Assembly: GCA_005786805.1 (NCBI GenBank)
Contig: SYCV01000066.1
Coordinates: 62,001 to 126,000 of the forward strand
Origin: Planctomycetia bacterium
GTDB taxonomy: Bacteria > Planctomycetota > Planctomycetia > Gemmatales > Gemmataceae
Length of the DNA stretch: 64,000 nucleotides
Direction of reading: 5' to 3'
The position numbers were made by a program, and so were the translations under genes. Each line of letters opens with the position of its first letter. Within the stretch, counting starts at the first letter, position 1. Below, one piece after another: positions 51,682-60,694 of the stretch. The notes below the pieces were generated by a model that saw nothing but the letters and a program-made list of their open reading frames with translations, searched no databases and was not told where the DNA came from.

Positions 51682-53109
51682 ATGATTAAACCTATTCACC
51701 ACCCCGGTGAAAATAATTCGAATGAGACTCGGGATCACCTTGTGAAAGTTGAGCCTAGATCCCTTCGCACCTACACCCCCAGTCAGGCGATTCTTTCCAA
51801 AAGTGCTGGTTCGTTTCATTGGACACCAGAGGGCAGAAAGCTTTACGATTTTACCTCAGGTGTGCTTGTTGCAAATCTTGGTCATAATCCGGTCCGTTGG
51901 ACCAAAAGGTTCTTTGAATTGATGGGTTGGGAAAATCTTGGTCATGCCGGTGTCTCGGATGAATATTTTTCCGCGGTTACCATGACCTCCTACAACGCAG
52001 CCACTCCCATAGAAGTCCAGGCTTCTGAAAAATTGCTCGCAATGATGCGCGTCAATCCTGTCGGGGCGAGAATGCAGCAGGTTCTTTGGGCGGCATCAGG
52101 TTCGGAGGGAATACAAAAATCCCTTTGGGCTTCCATGGCAAAAGATAAAAACAGGGACATGATCATTGCCACCCGATACGGGTTTCATGGAAAAAAAGGC
52201 CTGTCCAATGCCATCACCGGCACCGAAAACGACAAAGAGCGTGATCCAAGGGTGAAATTTATTTCTTTCCCCATGTGTGAATGCAATGATCTTTCAATGC
52301 GGGATAATCCATTTGATTTTGCACCTTATCAAAAAGAATTGGATGCCTTGTGGCACCAATATGGCCGAAGATTGGGAAGCTTGATAACCGAACCGTACCT
52401 TGGTGGTGGAGGTTCCTATCATCCCCCCAAGGAATATCTCCAGATGTTGGTTCGCTTTTGCAGGGAAAAGGATATTAATTTTATTCTTGATGAGGTCCAG
52501 GCGAACTTTGGTAGAACCGGGCAAAACTTCGCTTATGAAACATATGGTATCGAGCCCGATATCGTAGTGCTTGGAAAAGGGCTTGGAAATGGTGTTCCTG
52601 TAGCAGCGGTTGTTGGGAGAAAAGATTTGTTTGATAGCCTGGAATATGGCGAGGCTTCTGATACCTGGAGTGCCAATCCGATTTGTTGTGCAGCAGTAAT
52701 TGCCACGCTTGAAGAATTTGAAAATGGAAAAGTGCTTGAGCACTCAAGGAGGGCCTCCGCAATCATCGAGGAGGGCCTTATCGCGCTTAAAAAAGACCTT
52801 CCATTCATCGCCAATGTTCGTGGGGAAAAAGGTGGGATGGTCTGGGGTGTTGAGATGAAAGACTGGGCGGGAAAAAATTCCCATGAATGGGCGTGCGCAA
52901 TGGTGGAAGCCTGCTACAGAGGCGGCCCCAATGGTGATGGAATTCATATTCTTGGACCATTGGCCAGGAAGGTGGTTAGAATCTCACCGCCGCTCACGAT
53001 TTCGCTCACGGAAGCTGCCGCATCAATGAAGCTGATGCATAAACTTCTGGCGCCTTTGGCAAATGTGAATGTAAATTCCGCCACTACTCCCGTTGTGGTT
53101 TCCAAATAG
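51682..53109 (+). CDS. class III (omega-type) aminotransferase
   Basis: 475 aa from the ATG at 51682, preceded by GGAGG. PLP enzyme of the acetylornithine/4-aminobutyrate aminotransferase group: 'KLYDFTSGVLVANLGHNP', 'LWAASGSEGIQKSLW' (cofactor phosphate site), 'FILDEVQANFGRTGQNFAYE' (Asp contacting the pyridine nitrogen), 'DIVVLGKGLGNGVPVAAVVG' (Schiff-base Lys in GKG), and 'EASDTWSANPICCAAVIATL'. The amine donor is unknown. The upstream Gfo/Idh gene and downstream ABC-3 permease are co-oriented, the latter after only 27 bp. Confidence 0.9.
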   Translation: MIKPIHHPGENNSNETRDHLVKVEPRSLRTYTPSQAILSKSAGSFHWTPEGRKLYDFTSGVLVANLGHNPVRWTKRFFELMGWENLGHAGVSDEYFSAVTMTSYNAATPIEVQASEKLLAMMRVNPVGARMQQVLWAASGSEGIQKSLWASMAKDKNRDMIIATRYGFHGKKGLSNAITGTENDKERDPRVKFISFPMCECNDLSMRDNPFDFAPYQKELDALWHQYGRRLGSLITEPYLGGGGSYHPPKEYLQMLVRFCREKDINFILDEVQANFGRTGQNFAYETYGIEPDIVVLGKGLGNGVPVAAVVGRKDLFDSLEYGEASDTWSANPICCAAVIATLEEFENGKVLEHSRRASAIIEEGLIALKKDLPFIANVRGEKGGMVWGVEMKDWAGKNSHEWACAMVEACYRGGPNGDGIHILGPLARKVVRISPPLTISLTEAAASMKLMHKLLAPLANVNVNSATTPVVVSK

Positions 53110-53136
53110 TAAAGAAGTTCATCATGGAATTTTCGC

Positions 53137-54102
53137 ATGCCACTCGAGCTTGTATTTAATCCCCTGTTTGGGGCATCGGAAATTCACTGGCTTGACCAGG
53201 CACTCAATTCAATTGCCTCAAATTTTTCAGAAGGATCCTTCTTCAATCAGGTTTTCAATCTCAGGGCGATGATTGCCCTCGCCCTTGTAAGCCTGACCTG
53301 TGGGGCTGTTGGATCCATGGTTGTGGGAAGTAGGATGGCTTTTTTTAGCGATGCCCTGGCGCATTGCGCGTTTGCCGGGGTTAGCCTGGGTTATGTGGTC
53401 TTTGAACTTTTTATCCTGGGGGCGCGCCCAAAGACCGAATTTTGGGAATGGGTCACCCCGATGATGGTGGTTTTTGGCGTCGCGGTCGGGGCGGGAATCG
53501 CCTATGTTAGGGGGAAAACCGGCTTGGCGAGTGATACAGTCATTGGGGTTTTCTTTGCTTTTTCACTTGGCTTTGCCGCAATGTTAAAAAATATAATCAA
53601 TGATCGCAGCGTTTTCAGCTTGGAGGATTTTTTGTTTGGCGATCCCCTCTTTGTGAGTTCCCCTGAGATTTTGTATATCGCCGTGCTTGCTGTTTTTACC
53701 TGGGTTTTCCTTTTCTTTTTTTACAATCGAATGGTTTTCAGCAGTTTCAATGGAAGCTTGGCGATGTCGAGGCGATATCCGGTGGCTCTTCTGTATTACT
53801 TGTTTGTCATTTTGCTGGCGTTGATTGTGAACCTTTGTTTGCGTTATGTCGGGGTGCTTTTGATCAACGCCTTATTGATCGTGCCCGCTGCAACGGCTTT
53901 CAACCTTGGAAGAAATTTGCGTGAGGTTTTCTGGATGACAGTTTTGCTAAGTGTTTTTGTCTGCATTGCCGGGTTGGGGGCCAGTTGGGAACTGCAGGTT
54001 CGATCTGGTGTCAGATTTGGAGTATCTGGCACGATAGTGATGCTGGGTGTGGTGTTGTTTTTTTGCTCGATGGTCATTGGTAAATTCAAGACGGCATCTT
54101 GA
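53137..54102 (+). CDS. ABC-3 family metal transporter permease (ZnuB/MntB-like)
   Basis: 321 aa with about eight hydrophobic helices. Family blocks: 'RAMIALALVSLTCGAVGSMV', 'RMAFFSDALAHCAFAGVSLG' and 'GLASDTVIGVFFAFSLGFAA', the coupling and pore region of Zn/Mn/Fe ABC importers. The end 'LLINALLIVPAATAFNLGRN' is also typical. The ATP-binding and substrate-binding subunits are not in the window, so it is an orphan here. The neighbouring permease and His-rich protein suggest zinc. Confidence 0.85.
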   Translation: MPLELVFNPLFGASEIHWLDQALNSIASNFSEGSFFNQVFNLRAMIALALVSLTCGAVGSMVVGSRMAFFSDALAHCAFAGVSLGYVVFELFILGARPKTEFWEWVTPMMVVFGVAVGAGIAYVRGKTGLASDTVIGVFFAFSLGFAAMLKNIINDRSVFSLEDFLFGDPLFVSSPEILYIAVLAVFTWVFLFFFYNRMVFSSFNGSLAMSRRYPVALLYYLFVILLALIVNLCLRYVGVLLINALLIVPAATAFNLGRNLREVFWMTVLLSVFVCIAGLGASWELQVRSGVRFGVSGTIVMLGVVLFFCSMVIGKFKTAS

Positions 54103-54180
54103 TTGATATTAGAATAATAATTGAACCAGCTTATTGATTCCTGGCTTCATCTAAATGACAATGATGGTGCGTTCTGTTTG

Positions 54181-54209
54181 TTGACAGTTAGTTTCAAAAT
54201 AGGATTAAT
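54181..54209 (+). promoter_or_regulatory. candidate promoter for a leaderless permease mRNA
   Basis: TTGACA (54181-54186), a 17-bp spacer, then ATTAAT (54204-54209, four of six to TATAAT). A start about 7 nt later would fall on the GTG at 54216, the predicted start codon. Confidence 0.35.
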
Positions 54210-54215
54210 GCATCT

Positions 54216-55271
54216 GTGGATAGCGCTCAAGCATTGGATAAAATAAAGGATTTTATCCTGATTTTCACAAGTATTTTCTATGAGGCTTTGCCATTCATAG
54301 TTATTGGTTCGTTGCTTGCAGGTCTATTAGAGGAGCTTTTGCCTCAAAAACTCATTGCCAGGCTTCTTCCCAGGAACAGGCTATTTGCAATTTTAATCGG
54401 GGCTCTTCTAGGATTGATTTTTCCCATGTGTGAATGCGGAATCATCCCGGTGATGCGCCGGTTATTGCGAAAGGGTTTGCCATTAAGCTGCTGTGTCGCA
54501 TATCTTCTCGCGGGCCCTATCATTAACCCTTTGGTTTTGTTGAGCACATTTGTTGCATTTGATGGCATGGAGAATGCCACCGAAAACGGTGCCCTGGCTT
54601 ACCAGATGGGTGGAATAGCCATGGTTTTAACCCGGATGGGAATGGCTTATCTTGTGTCGGTCGGAACCAGCCTTATTGTTGATCGCCTGCACCAGAAAAA
54701 TGGTGATGAACTTCTTATGCCCTTGGCCAAGCCGCCTGTTAAAAGTCCCCTATCCCTCGATGTGATTGATGAGGATAATGGCCGTGATCCATCAGAAATG
54801 CACTGGTTCAAGCGTGCCTCCAGGATTTCTGAAACAGCTCTTCACGATTTCATAGATATCACAGTTTTTCTTACAATCGGGGCGTTGTTGGCAGCCTTCA
54901 CCCGTATTTGGCTGACTCATGATGCGATTTCTGAGTTGTCGCGCTCCCATATCATACTTGCAGTGCTTTTAATGATGGCTCTTGCCGTTGTCCTATGCTT
55001 GTGCAGTGAGGCTGACGCATTTGTGGCAGCCAGTTTTGTGACCTTGAGACCTGCTGCAAAAGCGGCTTTTCTAGTTCTTGGCCCAATGCTTGATCTAAAG
55101 CTTTACATGATGTACACCAGGGTGTTTAAACCCCGATTGATATGGACTATAATAATATCAGTGGTAATTCAGGTTTTTGTTTACACCATGCTTCTGCATG
55201 GGTTCTGGGAAAATTTCGCTCCCAAGGTGTTTTTCCCCAAAGTTGAATCAATAACCCAAAACTCAAGGTGA
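54216..55271 (+). CDS. UPF0718/YraQ-family permease
   Basis: 351 aa with about eight hydrophobic helices; GTG start. Family hallmarks: '[20 protein letters not shown]' and '[20 protein letters not shown]' with the conserved Cys-x-Cys, '[20 protein letters not shown]' and the second-half repeat '[16 protein letters not shown]'-like block. The family (DUF318) is often paired with a TIGR03943 partner and linked to metal, chiefly zinc, homeostasis in other bacteria. It overlaps the next gene by 4 bp (GTGA), so the pair is translationally coupled. Confidence 0.88.
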   Translation: MDSAQALDKIKDFILIFTSIFYEALPFIVIGSLLAGLLEELLPQKLIARLLPRNRLFAILIGALLGLIFPMCECGIIPVMRRLLRKGLPLSCCVAYLLAGPIINPLVLLSTFVAFDGMENATENGALAYQMGGIAMVLTRMGMAYLVSVGTSLIVDRLHQKNGDELLMPLAKPPVKSPLSLDVIDEDNGRDPSEMHWFKRASRISETALHDFIDITVFLTIGALLAAFTRIWLTHDAISELSRSHIILAVLLMMALAVVLCLCSEADAFVAASFVTLRPAAKAAFLVLGPMLDLKLYMMYTRVFKPRLIWTIIISVVIQVFVYTMLLHGFWENFAPKVFFPKVESITQNSR

Positions 55272-56260
55272 CAAATTTGGCCAGTCAGCACCATCATCAT
55301 GATCATGGAAATGAGTATTACATCGAGCAATTGATAAGCATAGGTATTTCTCTTTCCATTGCTTATGTTTGCATCATGCTGTGGTGGCCTTTTCCAATTT
55401 ACGGCGGGGACGGCCAGGTTGTCTCCTATGGGAGAAAACTGTCAATCATTCTGCATCCCAAGTTTCATTTCTGGGTCTTGACTGGAAGTATCATCCTTCT
55501 TGGATTTGTAATTGTAAGGATCATAGCGCTTTGGCTCGAATCTTCTGGTGCAAAGTCCCATGGTAACCATGATCACGGCCATGTTCATGGTCCCGATTGC
55601 GATCATGAACATGAACATGATCATACACATGGCCCGGGCTGTGCTCATGACCATGCACATGATCATGGTCATTCCAGAACTGCCGGTCACGCTGATTGTG
55701 GACATGATCACGGCCATGGTCATGGATCCGCGCCCGTAAGATTCATTGTTCTACTTTTGCCCATTGTCTTGTTTTTCCTCAATGTCCCCAACGAGGTTTT
55801 CAGCAGCGTGAAGGCGGTTGACCTATCGCAGTTTGGTGAAGTTGGCGCGGTTGCTGAAAAGGGTGTTGATTTCAATGTTGGTTTTTTACAATTGGAAATG
55901 GCATCCATGACCCAGGAAAGCCGGAACCATTACGAGGGTAAAACCGTCCGATTGATCGGAAAATATGTGGGCGAGGATGAAAAACGGTTTTCACTTATCA
56001 GGTTCAAGATCAATTGCTGCGCTGCTGATGCTGTCCCATTGAACGCCGTGATGATGGTTGATCCAAATTCCCCTGAAAAACTTGCATGGAAAAAGTATCG
56101 GAATGCGTGGGTCCAAGTGACTGGCAGGGTTCATTTTTTAAAGCGCAAGGACAATGAACAGTACATGACCGCATTGATTTTATACCCTGATTCCGAGCAT
56201 AAGTTGAACGATGGCCTGGTCAAGGTTGTGCCGCAGGATTCCAACCCGTATGCAAATTAG
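55268..56260 (+). CDS. TIGR03943 family permease subunit with His-rich loop
   Basis: 330 aa; GTG start overlapping the preceding stop. Two or three hydrophobic helices in the N-terminal half, then a metal-binding loop of about 60 residues with dozens of His and Asp ('[20 protein letters not shown]' and '[12 protein letters not shown]'), then a further helix and a C-terminal globular DUF1980-like domain ('[20 protein letters not shown]', '[20 protein letters not shown]'). A second His cluster opens the protein ('[12 protein letters not shown]'). The His loop would bind Zn2+ or Ni2+. Partner of the UPF0718 permease. Confidence 0.87.
   Translation: MTNLASQHHHHDHGNEYYIEQLISIGISLSIAYVCIMLWWPFPIYGGDGQVVSYGRKLSIILHPKFHFWVLTGSIILLGFVIVRIIALWLESSGAKSHGNHDHGHVHGPDCDHEHEHDHTHGPGCAHDHAHDHGHSRTAGHADCGHDHGHGHGSAPVRFIVLLLPIVLFFLNVPNEVFSSVKAVDLSQFGEVGAVAEKGVDFNVGFLQLEMASMTQESRNHYEGKTVRLIGKYVGEDEKRFSLIRFKINCCAADAVPLNAVMMVDPNSPEKLAWKKYRNAWVQVTGRVHFLKRKDNEQYMTALILYPDSEHKLNDGLVKVVPQDSNPYAN
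55560..55730 (+). repeat. degenerate CAT/GAT-rich repeats coding the His-rich loop
   Basis: Imperfect tandem units based on catgatcacggccatg encode the HxDHxH runs. Base bias differs from neighbouring sequence and the stretch is prone to slippage. Confidence 0.6.
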
Positions 56261-56305
56261 CAAGCATGTTTTTTCATGTTTACTTGCGATGATTTTGGAG
56301 CATTT

Positions 56306-57469
56306 ATGAATAGCAGGAATATCGGTCTTTTAGTGTTTGGTTGCCTGATTTTGATTTACGGCAGGGTCTTTGCCTGCCCATTTTGCACGATGCAGGGCCA
56401 GACTTTGGTTGGCGAGGTGAACCAGGCCAGCATGGTGCTTTTTGGAACTTTGAAAAATGCAAAGATCGGTAATGCTGATGGCTCGGATGGCAGCACTGAT
56501 TTCGAAGTTGAAAAAATAATAAAGGATCATGTGATAAGGGCTGGGAAAAAAACGCTCACCCTGCCCCGCTATGTCCCACCAGACAAGGATGGGAAATATA
56601 AGTTCCTTCTTTTTTGCGAAGTTTACAAGGATAAGTTGGATCCTTACCGTGGTGTTGCCGTTCCCCCTGAAAGTGAAATCGTACCTTATTTACAAGGGGC
56701 CTTGGCACTCAAGGACAGCCCGTTGCCCAAGAAACTTGGTTTTTACTTTAATTATCTCGAGAATAATGATTCTGAAATTTCAAATGATGCTTATAAAGAG
56801 TTTGGCAATGCAGGCTACAAGGAATTTGAGATCGCCGCCAAGCTTTTCTCCCGGGAGAAGGTGATTTCCTGGCTGAAAAATTCCTCCACCCCATCCTTCA
56901 AGATGGGATTATACGCATCGATACTTGGTCATTGTGGAAAACCTGAAGACGCGAAAATATTGAAACAACTGCTTGAAGATCCTGATAAACAATCCGCGAG
57001 CGGGATTGACGGTGTATTTGCCGCTTATGCCATGCTTAATCCCAAGGAGGGATGGGATTACCTTGTCGCGGTAATGAAAAACCCGAAGAAGGAGTTCCTT
57101 TTCAGGTACGCGGGCCTTCGTGCTGTAAGGTTTTTCCTGGAATTTGCCCCCGATTTGATTCCCAGACAGAAGTTGATCGAGGCTATTGTCTTTTTGCTTG
57201 ACCAGGAGGATATTTCGGACCTTGCAATCGAGGATTTAAGAAAATGGAAAGTATGGGACCAGGCTGATAAAGTTCTGGCCTTGCAAGAAAAAGATGCCTA
57301 TAAGAAAATTCCAATTGTCCGCAGGGCGGTGCTCCGATATGCCCTTTCGTGCAAGGATAACAAGGCTGCAGAGGACTTTGTAAAAAAACAAAGAGTTGCG
57401 GATGCCCAGGGTGTCATGGATGCTGAAGAGTTGTTGAAATTGGAGCAACCCGCGCCTCCTGCAAAATGA
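56306..57469 (+). CDS. secreted CxxC protein of unknown function (paralog 1)
   Basis: 387 aa from the ATG at 56306 with GGAG upstream (track start 56276 rejected). Signal peptide 'NIGLLVFGCLILIYGRVFA' is followed directly by 'CPFCTMQGQTLVGEVNQAS', a CxxC right after the cleavage site. A beta-rich domain (about 35-140; 'VLFGTLKNAKI', 'YKFLLFCEVYKDKLDPYRGV') precedes a helical, HEAT-like C-terminal half ('FKMGLYASILGHCGKPEDAK', 'VRRAVLRYALSCKDNKAAED'). I do not recognise a named family. A clear paralog follows in tandem. The gene starts about 45 bp after the His-rich protein and may be in the same transcript. Confidence 0.75.
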   Translation: MNSRNIGLLVFGCLILIYGRVFACPFCTMQGQTLVGEVNQASMVLFGTLKNAKIGNADGSDGSTDFEVEKIIKDHVIRAGKKTLTLPRYVPPDKDGKYKFLLFCEVYKDKLDPYRGVAVPPESEIVPYLQGALALKDSPLPKKLGFYFNYLENNDSEISNDAYKEFGNAGYKEFEIAAKLFSREKVISWLKNSSTPSFKMGLYASILGHCGKPEDAKILKQLLEDPDKQSASGIDGVFAAYAMLNPKEGWDYLVAVMKNPKKEFLFRYAGLRAVRFFLEFAPDLIPRQKLIEAIVFLLDQEDISDLAIEDLRKWKVWDQADKVLALQEKDAYKKIPIVRRAVLRYALSCKDNKAAEDFVKKQRVADAQGVMDAEELLKLEQPAPPAK

Positions 57470-57512
57470 GGCATTAAAATCTTGCTTAGCAAAAGTCCAT
57501 GGAAGGACGACC

Positions 57513-58670
57513 TTGATAAGAAATATATTTCCTTTGTTTATTCTTCTTGCCTGCGTGTTGGCATCAGCCTGTGATGCCTTCGCCTGCAGTATCTGCGCGG
57601 GTCTAGGCCAATCACTTTCTTTGCGTGAGCAGGCATTAAAGTCCAACACAAAGCTGGTTGTTTTTGGACACATAACCAAATCTAGCCTTGATGCTGCTGG
57701 AACGGGTAAAGCGGAAGTTTCAATCGTGAAAACTTTAAAGGCCCCCGAGGGTTTTACTGTCCCCGCCTCGCTTATTATCAGCCAATATCTCCCATTCGAT
57801 ACAACCGCTTACAATGGGATACTATTGTTTGCGGAATACTCAAATGGCAAAATTGATGTTTTTCGCGGTGTGTCAATTCCATCAAAAGAAGTTGCTGATT
57901 ATGCAGCGGGCGCGGTGGGGATTGCTGGCCGTGGTGGCCCTGCCCCGCTTGATTATTACCTTCCTTTTTTACAGTCTCCCAGCAGGGAAATCTCCTCAGA
58001 TGCCTTTTTGGAATTCGCAAAATCATCGGATTCTACCCTTGTTGAATTTTCAAAAAAAATGAATCCATCGCTTTTGAAAAATTGGATTCTTGACCCCAAG
58101 GTTCCGGAAGAAAGGGTGGGATTGTATGCTTTTCTTCTGGGGGGCTGTGGAAAGGGTGCGGATGTTGGTTTTCTGGTTGAATTTCTCAGCAGCTCAAGCC
58201 CAAGGGCGCAGGTGTCATCTGATGGGGCGATGGTCGCATTGATTCGGTTGGATCCTGAAAAAGGTTGGGCCATTCTTGATGGCTTTTTAAAGGCTGATAA
58301 TACCGGATTACAAACAAGGCTGTCATGCATTCGCTCCCTTAAAGTGGCCTATGACATACTTCAGGATAAATCGGAGAGGGAGAAGGTTTTTAATTCCCTA
58401 AGGATTGCACTCAAGCAAGGCGAACTTGCAGACCTTGCGGTTGAGGAATTGCGCAGATTAAAGTACTGGGGATTCACCAGTGATGTGTTGGGTGTTTATG
58501 GTGCCAAGGGTTACACCGCACCTGTTATGAAGAGGGCCTTGCTAAGGTACGCGCTTTCCGTTCCAAGTGATCCAATGGTGGAAAAATTCATTGCTCAATG
58601 CGAATTAAAGGAACCCCAGTTGCTATCAGAAGTAAGGGAATCCTTGGGGTTGGCTTCCCCTAAGCCATGA
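57513..58670 (+). CDS. secreted CxxC protein of unknown function (paralog 2)
   Basis: 385 aa; starts at TTG with a strong GGAAGGA upstream. Signal peptide 'FPLFILLACVLASACDAFA' is followed by 'CSICAGLGQSLSLREQALKS', matching the CxxC and Gln of paralog 1. Shared blocks: 'VFGHITKSSL', 'YNGILLFAEYSNGKIDVFRG', 'ERVGLYAFLLGGCGKGADVG', 'LADLAVEELRRLKYWG' and 'MKRALLRYALSVPSD'. The two are diverged tandem duplicates. The CxxC next to the membrane suggests metal, haem or redox binding, but that is inference. It is convergent with the PD40 gene (8 bp apart). Confidence 0.75.
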   Translation: MIRNIFPLFILLACVLASACDAFACSICAGLGQSLSLREQALKSNTKLVVFGHITKSSLDAAGTGKAEVSIVKTLKAPEGFTVPASLIISQYLPFDTTAYNGILLFAEYSNGKIDVFRGVSIPSKEVADYAAGAVGIAGRGGPAPLDYYLPFLQSPSREISSDAFLEFAKSSDSTLVEFSKKMNPSLLKNWILDPKVPEERVGLYAFLLGGCGKGADVGFLVEFLSSSSPRAQVSSDGAMVALIRLDPEKGWAILDGFLKADNTGLQTRLSCIRSLKVAYDILQDKSEREKVFNSLRIALKQGELADLAVEELRRLKYWGFTSDVLGVYGAKGYTAPVMKRALLRYALSVPSDPMVEKFIAQCELKEPQLLSEVRESLGLASPKP

Positions 58671-58678
58671 TGCTAGTC

Positions 58679-59596
58679 TCATTTTAATTTAAGTTCCATC
58701 ACATTCGCACTGTAAATATCAAGTCCGCCCTGCCCCCCTGCCCTGTCGGATGCGAAATAAAGTTTTAATCCATCCCTGCTAAGGGATGGGGATTTGGTCC
58801 CGATTTTTCCAGTGGATTCCCTAAGATTGGAAACCGCCACGGGCTTTGACCATCCACTCGGGGTCTTGCTGCAAGAGTAAATCTCCAATCGGCCTTCCTC
58901 ATTTGGACCTTCAAGAAACATTATGGTTCCCAAAGGATTTATCGTCGCATGATGAAAACCCAAGGGTATGTCTTTCACCGGTTCAGGAGCATCAAAATTT
59001 CCCTCGACCCCGGAACCTTTTACCCTTTTGGCAACCATCAGTTGCCATCCTTCCTTGGTTTTCCTGCTGAAATAAAGTGCCATTTGGTCCTTGGTCAACC
59101 AAGGGAACATTTCATCCGCCTCGGTGTCGAGGGCGAGCAGTGGTTTTCCGGGGTTAAAGGCCCGGTCTTCCAAGTCTTTGCCTGGTTGGTCCCGGAAAGA
59201 TCGGAACAAATCGAAGTTGTTGTTAAGCTTGTCTTTTTTTGTAGCATAGATGATCGTTTGCGGGAATTTTCCCTCCTCGGTTAAAAAACAGCTTCGATCA
59301 TCAGCCTCAGTATCAACATATGCGCCTATGGTCTCAGGCGAACTCCACTTACCTGTTTTTTTTAGAAACTTTGAGAAATAAATTGAGAATTTATCCTTGT
59401 CGTTTTTTCGAGAAAAATAAAAACGGGAGGGAAGCACGGTGCTTAGTGAGGGCACAAAAAGCGGGTCATCCTCATCCAATTCTGAATTGATGGGCATCGG
59501 TGTAATCTTGAGTGGGACATCAGCGGCAAATAAGTTCGCAACGCTAAAGATGGTTGCCACCAAGAATAACATGCCCATCAAACTCACTAAGCGCAT
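58679..59596 (-). CDS. secreted WD40-like (PD40) beta-propeller protein
   Basis: 305 aa. Signal peptide 'LVSLMGMLFLVATIFSVANL' is followed by PD40/TolB-type blades: 'FVPSLSTVLPSRFYFSRKND', 'FPWLTKDQMALYFSRKTKEG', 'GFHHATINPLGTIMFLEGPN' and 'SPSLSRDGLKLYFASDRAGG' then 'QGGLDIYSANV'. This is the OmpA-associated/planctomycete propeller type; the ligand is unknown. It lies about 45 bp downstream of the SMP-30-like gene on the same strand. Confidence 0.83.
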   Translation of the reverse strand: MRLVSLMGMLFLVATIFSVANLFAADVPLKITPMPINSELDEDDPLFVPSLSTVLPSRFYFSRKNDKDKFSIYFSKFLKKTGKWSSPETIGAYVDTEADDRSCFLTEEGKFPQTIIYATKKDKLNNNFDLFRSFRDQPGKDLEDRAFNPGKPLLALDTEADEMFPWLTKDQMALYFSRKTKEGWQLMVAKRVKGSGVEGNFDAPEPVKDIPLGFHHATINPLGTIMFLEGPNEEGRLEIYSCSKTPSGWSKPVAVSNLRESTGKIGTKSPSLSRDGLKLYFASDRAGGQGGLDIYSANVMELKLK

Positions 59597-59641
59597 AATG
59601 AAAACCTCCGATTTAATATTTATTCAATTGATGGAACTAAG

Positions 59642-60598
59642 TTAATCCGGCCAACAGAGATGATAGCCCCTGGTGTTGGCCTGAATTCGATAAAGGGAAA
59701 CCCCCGCAGTGATGTAAAGAATGTTTCTGTCCTTTCCCCCGAATATGCAGTTGGATGAGGTTTCCGGGGTGTTTATAAAATCAATCACTTTCCCCATGGG
59801 ATTAAACACATAGACCCCGGTTTCTTTTCCCGTGCCCGCGGTGGCAAATATGTTTCCTTTTTCATCCACGCACATTCCATCAATGCCTCTTGATTTTCCG
59901 AAGTCATAAAGCACATTTTTTACCCCAAGTGATCCATCATCGGAAATCTTGAATGAGACAAGTTGTTTGTTGCCTTGCGGGTCGTTTTCCGCAACATACA
60001 GGATCTTTTCATCGGGGGAAATCACGATTCCATTGGGCTTTTTGCATTCCTTGGTTGCGATGGAGACCTTGCCCGTGCTGGATATCATAAATACGCTTTC
60101 ATGATCAAGCTCGCGAGGTTCCTTGCCCACATAGCGTGGGTCGGTGAAGTAAATGCGCTGCTTGGAATCAATCACAAGGTCGTTGGGACTATTGAATTTT
60201 TTACCCTCATAACTATCAGCAATGACGGTGATTTTCCCATCTTTTTCGGTTCTGGTGATCCTGCGGTTTCCCCCTGTGTTGGCGCCTTCGGCGGCCACAA
60301 GCCGACCCATTGAATCAAAATCCAGCCCGTTTGACCTTCCGCTTGGATTTCGAAATTCAATGGTTGACTTGGTTGCTGGGTCGAACTTCATTATGCGGTT
60401 GCCAATGTCGGAGAAATAAACGCAGTGGTCTTTTCCGTATGCGGGACCCTCGGTGAATTCCCCACCAGTCCAGACCTTTTCCACTTTGGTGCCTTCGGGA
60501 AAAATCAGCCCGGTGGACAGGCTTTTTTCCTGCGCGAAAACGGTTGATGCGATTGATAAAAATAAAAATGCCAGTGTGTGTCTCATGGGTATTCTCAT
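59642..60598 (-). CDS. secreted SMP-30/gluconolactonase/LRE family protein
   Basis: 318 aa with signal peptide ('RHTLAFLFLSIASTVFAQ'); the second Met (60586) is an alternative start. Six-bladed propeller lactonase signature: metal Glu in 'WTGGEFTEGPAYGKDHCVYF', Asn in 'KFNSPNDLVIDSKQRIYFTD' and catalytic Asp in 'SRGIDGMCVDEKGNIFATAG'. All three metal ligands are visible, so hydrolytic activity on a sugar lactone is plausible. Exported versions are common in planctomycetes. Confidence 0.88.
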   Translation of the reverse strand: MRIPMRHTLAFLFLSIASTVFAQEKSLSTGLIFPEGTKVEKVWTGGEFTEGPAYGKDHCVYFSDIGNRIMKFDPATKSTIEFRNPSGRSNGLDFDSMGRLVAAEGANTGGNRRITRTEKDGKITVIADSYEGKKFNSPNDLVIDSKQRIYFTDPRYVGKEPRELDHESVFMISSTGKVSIATKECKKPNGIVISPDEKILYVAENDPQGNKQLVSFKISDDGSLGVKNVLYDFGKSRGIDGMCVDEKGNIFATAGTGKETGVYVFNPMGKVIDFINTPETSSNCIFGGKDRNILYITAGVSLYRIQANTRGYHLCWPD

Positions 60599-60694
60599 GT
60601 GAGTCTTCAGCGGTATTCGGTAATTGCACCAATCAATATTAAATCAAAAAAATCATGGTCTATCATTAAAAAATAATGAATGTGCATGCAGGGG

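Noticed and set aside
55442-55739. Met/Ile-rich ORFs in both strands across the His-rich loop
   Set aside because: They are frame artefacts of the CAT/GAT repeats (CATG is its own reverse complement), not genes.
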